This document shows, piece by piece, positions 39,406 through 48,533 of a stretch of 64,000 nt of DNA. Every line of letters starts with the position of its first letter. The first letter of the stretch is position 1. A program made the translations under genes and the position numbers. The notes beneath the pieces are model-generated. The model ran no database searches and was not told the DNA's origin. It saw nothing but the letters and a program-made list of their open reading frames with translations. Source of the DNA: Trichopria drosophilae (Eukaryota > Arthropoda > Insecta > Hymenoptera > Diapriidae); contig CM059586.1 in assembly GCA_030407085.1 (NCBI GenBank), positions 17,316,001-17,380,000 on the forward strand, read 5' to 3'.

Positions 39406-39540
39406 ATGAGCGTGGTATCATATTTGAAAATCTATTTGAAAAGCAATTACGTTACTTAGGAGCCCAGGTCTTTTTCTTACACCATTTTGTACCTACCATG
39501 ATATAATTATCTACTATATATTACTACAATTTGGTTACAG

Positions 39541-39854
39541 CCCACTTGAAGCAGCAGTTGGAGGATTATATGATGAACTACCCAAAAGTGAAGATTCTGA
39601 GGGCCCAGAAGAGGGAAGGTCTTATCAGGGCGAGATTATTGGGTGCAGCAATCGCGAAAGCTCCAGTTCTTACTTATTTGGACAGTCACTGCGAATGCAC
39701 CGAAGGCTGGCTCGAACCGTTATTGGACAGGATTGCACATGATCCGACAACGGTCGTCTGTCCAGTTATTGACGTCATCGACGACACTACACTCGAGTAT
39801 CACTGGAGGGATTCCGGTGGTGTTAACGTTGGGGGATTCGACTGGAATCTGCAG
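39541..39854 (+). CDS. pgant9: pgant9-like GalNAc-transferase, exon 2 of 6 in window
   Basis: Encodes fragment residues 57-161, joining the previous exon through a split proline codon. It contains the centre of the GT-A domain: [19 protein letters not shown], then [21 protein letters not shown]104-S105-H106 is the DxH metal-binding motif that holds Mn2+ and UDP-GalNAc. It then reads VVCPVIDVI and [15 protein letters not shown]. The block [11 protein letters not shown] and [11 protein letters not shown] are, from memory, typical of insect pgant9. The exon ends in phase 0 at CAG|GTAATG. No stop, frameshift or loss of a key residue. Confidence 0.95.
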
Positions 39855-40230
39855 GTAATGTATTATTGATTTGAAACATCTCTGAGAAACTCAGAGGTAT
39901 AGAGGTTAACATGAAAAGGAAAGTTTCTCTTATTTTAACTTTTCGATTTTTATTTTCTATTACTAACTGTTTTGCTACTTACATATTTCTGTATTGTAAC
40001 AGTTAATAGTTGAAAATACTAAACATAGGCCTGTACAATCTATAAAAATGTTACATCATCACAGATGAGAGTTTTTATGCCTTAGCAATTGATGTATGGC
40101 ACATTTTTTTTCTTTCGGGTATTGCAGAAAATACCGCTCCTAGTGGAGAATAGTGTCGTTTTCCGCCCTCGTAGAATAATGTATTACTTCAGTGTCTAAT
40201 TTACCATTTTTATACCATTTATTTGTGCAG
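39855..40230 (+). other. pgant9 intron, 376 bp
   Basis: Simple AT-rich intron from GTAATG to TTATTTGTGCAG. Nothing else seen. Confidence 0.9.
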
Positions 40231-40429
40231 TTTAACTGGCATGCTGTACCAGATAGGGAGAAGAAGAGGCATAAGAATTCAGCTGAGCCTGTTTGGTCTC
40301 CTACAATGGCAGGTGGCCTTTTTGCCATAGACAGAGGATTCTTCGAACGTCTTGGCACCTATGATAGTGGATTCGATATCTGGGGTGGAGAAAATCTGGA
40401 ACTTTCGTTCAAAACGTGGATGTGCGGAG
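40231..40429 (+). CDS. pgant9: pgant9-like GalNAc-transferase, exon 3 of 6 in window
   Basis: Encodes residues 162-227. [20 protein letters not shown] leads into [20 protein letters not shown], then [20 protein letters not shown]. The [12 protein letters not shown] and WGGENLE blocks are the Gal/GalNAc-transferase signature: E215 and N216 shape the acceptor and sugar site, and W212 is invariant. The final codon is split after its first base at GTATGT (phase 1). The sequence is intact. Confidence 0.95.
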
Positions 40430-42222
40430 GTATGTGTTTTATTAAAAGATCTTAATATGCCTTTAAAATAAACACTTAATTAAATATAGTATTAAATATA
40501 TTATTAAGTAAAAGAATATGAAAGTCTTAAATACTTTCGAGTCTTTTAGAAGTGTAAATTCGTTTCTATCACTTGACGCCTTATTCATAGTCTGACTATT
40601 TAGGTATATAAATATAATCCAGTTATAAAAGTGTCACTGAACCATAAGAGTCTGATTAACTTTAAATAAACTTTAGAAATTAATTTTGACTACACGTTAG
40701 TTAATCGATTGTAATATTGAAAATACTTCTTTTTATATTGCGTTCTAAATCTACCATCACTTACTTCAGTAATTACGATAATACAAGTGATTTTAAAAAA
40801 AGTCACTAAAATTTTCGATTTCAATATTACAAGTAATACTTAACAGTCAATTTAGATCCATTATAATTTATAAACATTAGAAAATTACTAGCGAGCGCTG
40901 AAGATAATTAGTATTGAATTTTAAAGTTAAAATCAGATATTACCAGTGGTAGAGAATGACCATATAATCTCTTCTCCCACGTAAAAATTATTCTATTCAG
41001 ATACGTACGGTCAAAATATCTCTATATTGCAGATATATTGCTAAAATCTTTTAATTAATCTATTTTATGAAACTATATTTCGGTATTTTCACATCATTAC
41101 ATTTATGTCTGCAATGAATTTACAGACTGTTGATACATTGATAAACTAAAATAAAAATATAAGGATTTATAATCTTACAAAATATACACTATAACCAAAT
41201 ATTCATAATCTGTATGCTTTCAATCTATATACGCCAAAAATCATTTGATCTCTGGCGTTTTCACTAGCAATAATTTGCAGTTGGTACAATAATTGTACAT
41301 GACATGATTCAACGTTTTTAAGTTAATTTTCTAAATAACTTAACTTCTAAAAAGTTTATTTCCTTAAAAAATATGAACTTTAAAGAAAATCTGCCAAGAA
41401 TAAAAATGTCTTAGAATTGGTTAAAGAACTTTCTCAAATTTTTTCAGATTTTTTAAATGACTTTTTTAAAAATTTCGATTTTTTAAGTTTTCAAAAAATT
41501 AAAAAGTGTATCAATACATTGTGATAAAATTTGAGAAGGTTCTTTAACTAATTCTAAGACATTTTTGTTCTTAGAAAATGTTCTCTGAAGTGTATAATTT
41601 TCAAGAAAAAAATTTGTTAGTTTTAAAAGGATTTTTGAGCTTCTGGACGCGATATTTTCACCTTAGACATGTTTCCCAATGCAATTTCGAGGTGGAAGTG
41701 ATGTTAGAATAAAAAATACATTTTTAAAAACCATGTTTTTTTACAAAAAACGTGTATAATTTTTTTGCTTTTCATTTTATCGAAATTTTATTGAAAGATT
41801 CTGAAAGAGCATACAATTTTACGTCAGAATTAGTGGGAACAAAATTTTTCCAAATGCTTTTATATGCAAATTATCGACGTTTAAACTGATGCTCAAAATG
41901 TGTCCGTTTAGGCTTTAATGGGTTAAGCTGTCCTAGAACATTATTTTGAATAATATATCTTTTACAATGAAATAATAAAGTAATTCAAAGCAGCAATTCG
42001 TATCTGAAATATTCGTAAAAATATCTTAAGTTTTTTTTATTAATTCAAAATATTAGTTTTCGATTCAGCAGGTGTAAAATCTATTACTGACATTTCTACC
42101 TTTTACAAATTTACCAAATATTGCATTAGCACGTTGTCCCATAAAACACGGTTTACTTAACAAAAAAATCAACGCAATAACGACTAACGCTCTAATTAAA
42201 TTCCTATCGATTCGATTGTCAG
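40430..42222 (+). other. pgant9 intron, 1.8 kb
   Basis: AT-rich, from GTATGT to TTCGATTGTCAG. A small foldback lies at 41394-41580; nothing else recognised. Confidence 0.85.
41394..41580. repeat. Small foldback
   Basis: Arm 41396-41442 (AATGTCTTAGAATTGGTTAA and onward) is inverted at about 41525-41575. Spacer is about 85 bp. Confidence 0.85.
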
Positions 42223-42392
42223 GTACTCTCGAAATCGTCCCTTGTTCGCACGTGGGTCACATCTTTAGAAAGCGCTCGCCGTACAAATGGCGAAGTGGCG
42301 TGAACGTGCTCAAGAGGAACAGCATTCGACTAAGTGAAGTATGGTTAGACGAATACGCCAAGTATTACTACCAGAGGATAGGACACGATAAG
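42223..42392 (+). CDS. pgant9: pgant9-like GalNAc-transferase, exon 4 of 6 in window
   Basis: Encodes residues 228-284 and completes the split glycine codon. GTLEIVPCSHVGHIFRKRSP contains the third metal ligand of the family, the histidine of VGH (H240), directly before the mobile catalytic loop (RKRSPYKWRSG). It continues with NVLKRNSIRLSEVWLDEYAK and YYYQRIGHDK, which packs against the lectin domain side. Ends in phase 0 at AAG|GTAAGA. Intact. Confidence 0.95.
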
Positions 42393-43311
42393 GTAAGATA
42401 CTCATCACAAATTTTCAACAATATTCCAATTTTCCAAATCCATATTTTTCATTTTGTGTAAATAAATTATTGTCTACATGTATATTTACCAAATGGTTGA
42501 TTTAAAAAAAAGTGCAATTTTGAGGTCCAATATTTTGACTAAAAAATTTGTTAAAATCTCATTTTTTTAACGTTGATTTTTCATGTGTACCACTTAAAAA
42601 GAACTCGTGCAAAACGGCAGAGCATGAGCGCATTATTTGACAAAGTTATAAACAAATCGATGGCAAGGGAATGACATAATTACATATCTTCTTCTCTTAA
42701 CTCAAGTTAATACACACACACAAACACGCACGTGCGCTTATTTTACGCCATCGAAATAAATAACAACTTAAAATTGATCGAATTAACCATTTTATTTACT
42801 TGTACAAATATATGGTATTGGAAAAAGAATCTATTAACACAAATTAGCTAAACTTTATATGATAATTAATAATTACTCCATTTTTCAACAAGTTTTCTTT
42901 CTTTTGTTGCAATTTTGTTGTTGTTCTTCTTCTTGGTATCTTTATGTTTCTTAACTTCCTTTTTCTGATGTTTAACTTTCTTACTGATTTTTATCGACTG
43001 TTTTTCATGGTTTATACACCCTAAATGAAAATGTTGACAACGACTTGTTAAAATTAATGCTGTTTGGCTCACTTCCATTGGTGAAAACTCACTGTATCCT
43101 TGAAAGTGTTAAATATCGGATATTTTTCATCTGCAATTTTTTTTATATCATCAATACGCGTATTTTCGTTTTTGGTTTATCTCCCCGCGTAAAAATAAAA
43201 AAGACTGTAGAAGATCTCAAAAAGATCTTTCTTAAAAATGTCACTATTCAAGATGTATTTGAGAGCTTTTTAAGACTTTTAAACTAGGAGTTTATCAAAA
43301 TCTTTCTTAAA

Positions 43312-43909
43312 CTTCATCAGTGTTATGAACAACAAAAGTGACATTTTTTATGGCATAAACAATAATGTTATAAACAAGATACGGCAATAAATTATTGAAA
43401 AAAATACGTTCAAAAATATTTGTAACCCTTCAGATGATACACCTGTTCGATATCGAAAAGAGTATAACGTGTTTTCGATGTATTTTTGCCTCCTTATTAC
43501 GAATATGACGTTAGACATAATGGCGGGTATGATATGGTCGACCGCTAATTTCTGACGTCATATTCGTAATTAGGAAGCAGAAATATATCGAAACCACGTT
43601 GTGCTTTCTTGTATTTCAAAAATAAGGCCCAAAAATCAGAATAACGTTAATTTTTGACTGTTTTTTTCAAAATGGCGGCCATGATATGGCCGAACGCCAA
43701 TGTCTGGCATCATATTCGTAATCAGGAGGCAAAAATACATCGAAAACACGTTATACTTTTTTCGATATCCACCAGGTGTATCATCTGAAGGGTTAAAAAT
43801 ATTTTTTAACGTGTTTTTTTCAATAATTTATTGCCGTATCTTATTTAGAACATATTGTTTATGCCATAAAAAATGTCACTTTTGTTGTTCATAACACTGA
43901 TGAAGTTTA
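43312..43909. repeat. Foldback element, 600 bp
   Basis: Arms 43312-43510 and 43706-43909 are inverted copies with few changes: CTTCATCAGTGTTATGAACA at the left end and its complement at the right, GATACGGCAATAAATTATTG in each arm. The spacer carries an ATGGCGGCCATGATATGGCC block related to the ATGGCGG family. Confidence 0.9.
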
Positions 43910-44219
43910 CAGTTGATAACGTAAAAAAACGATATTTTCACGTGTTAAAAAAATTAAATTTATAATTTTATTGATTTTTGCACAAAAGGAGAGAGAAAGC
44001 GACCTCTAAATTTTTTCTTAAAAATCTGTAAAAATTCTGGGTGCATTTTTTCGCGATTTAGAAGATATTTCGGAGGTAAGACTTAAAAAAAAATATGTGG
44101 TATTTTTGAACCACCCTAATATTGGTGTTTTTATTCTATTAAAGTAGTGTATTTTTATAAGGATTTTTAAAATGTATTTATTGTCAAAATGAAATATTTT
44201 TAAAGTGAATTTACCTGGA

Positions 44220-44540
44220 ACTATGCGAAATATGCAGGAACAAGCATTCAGAGGGTTATTGTTACGAAAATATAGTTATATGCGCATTTCGAAGTGAAAG
44301 TGTCACTCATAGCGATAATGGAAAATTCACTATTTTACGAGCGAATGCGCAATATCCCGGAGTGAATGGGTGCAATCGAATGCAAAGAGTGCACGATTAC
44401 ATCCCACTGCGGGGAGCAGTTTCAAAGTCGGAGAATTCGGTCCAAGCGAACTGAAGTTTCAATCCGTTAGGAACGAAATCTTTTTATTCTCGGAAATATC
44501 GATGACCTCGACGCGAGTTTGGTCCTAAGAATCTTGTACT
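44220..44540. other. GC-richer patch in the intron
   Basis: Composition shift without recognised motif, frame or RNA fold. About 470 bp upstream of the next exon. Confidence 0.25.
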
Positions 44541-45012
44541 AGAAGAATAGCTAAAATTCATTCTTATTTTCACAAAGATTTTTTTTTAGTGACATTTTTT
44601 TGTAGTTATCAAAAAGTCGTTAAATTGTATGAGAGGAATGTGTTCCTTACATCACTGTTGGGTAACAGCGCCATCTAGTGGTCTAAGTAATTTATCTAGT
44701 GTCTATTTTGTATTAGATTCGTATCATGGTATAAACTTTAGAGGACACTGAAAAATGTTTTCTTTTCTGTAAAAATATGATTTTTTATTCATTGTTACCA
44801 ATATATTATAATTTTAAAATTTGAATCGATTCCTTCCGTTTCAAATAAAGACATAATTCATCACACAAATATTAATAGTTGGCTAGAATAATTAATTATT
44901 TTCATTATCACTTTAAATTGCACAAATGGATCCTAGAAGGAACAATTTCGTTGTAAAATTAATTGCCTTTTATCGCCGTAATTCCAAGCCGTTACACTCG
45001 AACGTTTTGCAG

Positions 45013-45141
45013 GGAAATTACGGCGATGTGTCGGATCGCAAAGCGCTGAGGAAGAAGCTAGGATGCAAGTCTTTCAAATGGTATCTAGACAATGTCTACC
45101 CGGAGCTCTTCGTACCAGACCAGGCTGTCGCTTCCGGCGAG
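45013..45141 (+). CDS. pgant9: pgant9-like GalNAc-transferase, exon 5 of 6 in window
   Basis: Encodes residues 285-327: [20 protein letters not shown], then [20 protein letters not shown] and SGE. This is the end of the catalytic domain and the linker to the C-terminal ricin-type lectin domain; the C-K-S-F-K-W-Y-L motif is conserved throughout the family. Both boundaries are phase 0 (TTGCAG before, GAG|GTAAGT after). The next exon lies 16 kb away. Confidence 0.95.
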
Positions 45142-45949
45142 GTAAGTTTTGAAAATGCACTTCTCGTACTTTCTCGTAAACTTAGTTTCAGATTCGGAAC
45201 ACACATAGGGAACATTCCAGACAGTGGTCTTTGCGACGTTCGAAATGCTGATGAAAAAGAAATATCCAACGACCCGTTCCTTCCCTTCTTTCCTCGTCCA
45301 CTCCGAGCTGTCAATTTGTCGCGACGACTGCCGATCCCCCTGGAAAGTTAATGTCGAAACTTTTAATTTCTGACAAAATTACACATCAAAGGTGAAGAAC
45401 TTCATTTCATCCAAGGGGTTTCAGGAGATTGACTTTCATTTTCCTTTTGCGTTCGTATTATTTTTGATAGATATTAAGTGCTGCCAGTTTTCATCCAGCA
45501 CATACGTAATATGCTAGAGTTGATAAAAACTTTTTGTACCTTCAGTCCGTTTTAAATATTGCATAACAATGTGTAAATTTTTCGATTGGACCTGGATTTC
45601 AAATATTACTTTACTTGAAAATTGAATCTTATACCAGTTTTACATTGATTAAAGAAACCTAATTACTGGATTTGAAAAATGTTCATCACCTTCTGATCGT
45701 CTTCTTGAAATTGCATTCTGTACAAGCCCCCGAATAAAAACGACAAAACCAATTCGAACTTACGAAATATCTTGAATTATGATCGTATGGAAATTGATCT
45801 AGATCGTGTCAAAAAAAAATCAATGGGAACAATTTATCACGAGAATTTGCCTTTGCTCTGCATTTCGACACGAAATGCTCATTCCATAAAAAAAAAATCA
45901 CGTTCTATTCCCTCGATATTCGCATCTTTTGTATCAATCGGTAGAAAAA

Positions 45950-46450
45950 CGGCTCTCTTTTTCGAGTATCGACAACAGCCAATTGCAACAGTCGGATCCT
46001 GAATGCCGTCGGGCATGGGACACTGTAGCCCATCGCTGCACTTCATGAAACACCCGGCCTGGGACAATGAGAATCTGTGTTTTTCTGGGTTTTGGAATTT
46101 CATGAACCTCGTTTTCGCACGCGAACGAAAGGAAAAGCATATTGGGTGCCGGGGGTGGTTCCGAGCTGTTATATTCGGCGATTTCAGGTACGATAGTGAT
46201 GCTAGGAAGTGCAGTGGAGCTGACAACCGCTCGTTTGCGCGAGTACCCGAATAATGGCGATTCTAGCTCACGGATTGATATTGCATTAATTTCACCGGCC
46301 TAGAGGATGCTCGACGACAGCACCGAGAATTGATTCGGTCCTGTGATTTATTCCTTCCGAACCGCGGACTCTCGGATGCGAATGAGTAATTGCTGGTGCA
46401 ATTTGGGATCTCCGATCGTTAAAAATGGAAAAGCCGGCTTTCCCTCGATA
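45950..46450. other. GC-rich island in the intron
   Basis: Open frames on both strands (for example 45879-46226 minus, 46003-46254 plus) reflect composition; none has a recognised domain or joins in frame with strong splice sites to the neighbours. Confidence 0.3.
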
Positions 46451-46559
46451 CGTTGCATTTAGCTTGATGAAGGACGTTTTTTATTATATTTTTTGGCGGT
46501 TGGGAACGTAATTACTTGTGTGGATCATTCAGTCGGCTCTAAAAAAGTAAAGAGTAAAA

Positions 46560-47516
46560 TTTATTTTATGGAGACTTTAGGCTGCTTTGGTTTTATTGAA
46601 AAGGTTATTAATGACATCATAACAGCTGTTCCCACTTCAGGGATTGATGAAATTCTACGTATGTTTAACACCTACTATCCAAGATTGCAATTTACTTGTG
46701 AGTTAGAAAAGAACAATACCATCAACTTTTTAGATGTAACACTCATCAGATACAACAATAGAATTATTTTTAACTGGTATAGAAAAGAAACTTTTTCAGG
46801 CAGATTTTTAAATTTTAATTCACATCACCCAATATCACAGAAGACAGCTATTATCTATAATTTAATTGACAGAGCTATTTTAAATTCACATAAAAAGTTT
46901 CATCATCAAAATATAATAGATGTAAAAAAATATCTACTTAACAATGATTTTCCTCCTGATTTTATAGAGAAACATATTACAAAACGCCTGTCAATCTTAT
47001 TTCAAGAATACGAAAGAAATGATGATGCAGTAACAAATACTCAAAAAGTGTTAGGCACAATAAAATTGCCATACATTAACATCGTCTGTAAAACGTTACA
47101 ATCTACGTGTAGTACCACAGCTCAACAACAAACTTGAAAATCTCATAAAACGTGGTAAAGACGTTATGGAACAAAATAACGTAGTGTATAAAATACAATG
47201 TAAAAATTGTACAGCTTCGTATGTAGGTGAAACGAAGAGGATGTTAAAAACAAGGATTGCTGAACATAAAAACAATATCAACCAAACATCAAGAACAAAA
47301 AGTGTAATTTCAGAACATCGACTACAACTTTTTCATGATTTTGATTGGAAAAATGTGAAAATCTTAGATAAAGAGATTTCTTTGTCTAAGAGATTAATAT
47401 CTGAGATGATTCACATAAAATTACAACCATATTCCATCAATGTAAAAGAAGACACTTTGAAATTAAATAATTCCTATGATGTACTACTTTCAAATTTAAA
47501 AGCGAGCGTTTCTTAG
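46560..47516 (+). pseudogene. Penelope-like element: RT C-terminal part plus GIY-YIG endonuclease
   Basis: Frame 46493-47137 gives the second half of a Penelope reverse transcriptase: IINDIITAVP-like start (here VINDIITAVP), then MFNTYYPRLQFTCE, INFLDVTLIRYNN, FNWYRKETFSGRFLNFNSHH and IEKHITKRLSIL. The family's Y-x-D-D is replaced by V-I-N-D, losing one catalytic aspartate. A shift near 47090 moves to the second frame, which from about 47092 reads LNNKLENLIKRGKDVMEQNN and the GIY-YIG nuclease: VVYKIQCKNC, SYVGETKRMLKTRIAEHKNN, ending at 47516. The nuclease Y, Y-V-G, R, H and Cys-x2-Cys are all present. The copy is 5' truncated but otherwise nearly readable. A hammerhead motif follows at 47826-47866. 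Confidence 0.92.
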
Positions 47517-47825
47517 ATATATGTTGTTATTGACATCGACAACATACAATTTCAATGAAAGTTTCGTATGGTAACATTCAAACTACGAATAAATATAGAA
47601 CTGAGTGTTGTTAGTTAGGCATTATACATCATGCCAATAAGTAATATTTTCTCATGTGCACTAATTTTCAACTTATTTTAATTATGCAAAAATAGGTAGT
47701 GTGTCTTATGTTTTCTATTTTTTTACGAAATTTGTGTACTGTGTTTTGTACATGCGGTATATTTTTTATTTATTTTTTATTTTATAATTTATTGTAATCT
47801 CTAAAATGTAATAAAACAACTTTTT

Positions 47826-47866
47826 TAGTCTTGATAATGACAGCGACGCTGTCGAAACGTCGACTA
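47826..47866 (+). ncRNA. Minimal hammerhead motif of the Penelope-like element
   Basis: Stem I TAGTC (47826-47830) with GACTA (47862-47866); core TTGATAA (47831-47837); stem II GACAGC (47839-47844), loop GAC, GCTGTC (47848-47853); GAAA (47854-47857); cleavage triplet GTC ending at 47861 with almost no stem III. Penelope-like elements are known to carry such minimal hammerheads in their terminal repeats. The core has C3-to-U and G8-to-A, which together keep the 3-8 base pair. Activity is therefore uncertain. Confidence 0.75.
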
Positions 47867-48445
47867 TATGAACGGACCAAAATCTGTTGTTCTTCATTAC
47901 ACCTTACTGACTCGGATAATCGATTTAGCCACTTCTTCGTAATTTTCAAATATTGTTTTACTGGAGTTCGGAGAGTATATATTGGTGTTATATCTTGATA
48001 TAGTAAGCTAGAATGAAACGTTCAAACAATGCGTTGAATGAATACGTTTGAAAAAAGAAGCAGAAGTAATAAGCCAAAGATATATGAGTAATTTCGCGAT
48101 ACTTGTAATATTTAGGAAACTGTTTATTTAGAACACGACTTTAATATAATTGATAATCAAGCAAATTTATTTATATGTAGAAAACGTAGGCAAATATCAT
48201 CCATTCGTTATGGTTGACGAAAAATAATTAGTTTCAAGGTTTGAGTACGAAATTGTCTTATTTTTGTTTCTTTCAGACAAAAAATGAAATGTGTTTCTTT
48301 ATGAAAAACCGCAAAAATGTGTTTGTTTTATCACGAAACAAAATTTTCAAAAATGAGTAAATGGTGTTGTGTAGAAGTATATATAATAAATAATATAAAT
48401 ATAAAGGTCGGCTTTGTCCTACAAATTGATTTCATGAAAGTTTTC

Positions 48446-48483
48446 CTCGACGTTTCGAACAAACTTGTGTTCATTTTCCAGAG
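48446..48483 (-). ncRNA. Minimal hammerhead motif, degenerate
   Basis: On the minus strand: CTC, TGGAAAA in place of the CUGANGA core, stem II GAACA/TGTTC, GAAA, GTC and GAG. The core has lost the conserved U4, so activity is unlikely. Confidence 0.5.
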
Positions 48484-48495
48484 GTTACTACGGTA

Positions 48496-48533
48496 CTCTT
48501 GAAAATGAACACAAGTTTGTTCGAAACGTCGAG
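48496..48533 (+). ncRNA. Minimal hammerhead motif of Penelope type
   Basis: Stem I CTC (48496-48498) with GAG (48531-48533); core TTGAAAA (48499-48505); stem II GAACA (48507-48511) with TGTTC (48518-48522); GAAA (48523-48526); cleavage triplet GTC ending 48530. Same layout, and the same paired C3U/G8A change, as 47826-47866, but with a different stem II, so it belongs to a different subfamily. Confidence 0.65.

Larger units (their letters stand above)
22059..39540 (+). other. pgant9 intron, 17.5 kb, rich in repeats
   Basis: Bounded by GTAAGT and TTTGGTTACAG. Contents are listed separately: hammerhead inverted dimer, ATGGCGG-family blocks, TIR elements, two LINE relics and nested MITEs. The remaining parts (22059-26249, 32766-37745 apart from a GC-richer patch at about 33040-33400) show no gene. 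Another GC-rich patch lies at about 29160-29660. A trinucleotide AAT-rich run occurs near 36500-36550. Confidence 0.85.
42393..45012 (+). other. pgant9 intron, 2.6 kb
   Basis: Contains the foldback 43312-43909 and a GC-richer patch at about 44220-44540. It ends in the acceptor CGTTTTGCAG. An ATG-started open frame begins at 44926, but only the part from 45013 matches the enzyme, so the upstream part is intronic read-through. Confidence 0.85.

Noticed and set aside
45879..46254. Overlapping open frames on both strands considered as a missing lectin exon
   Set aside because: No CLD or Q-x-W motif and no phase-0 splice pair that restores the lectin sequence.
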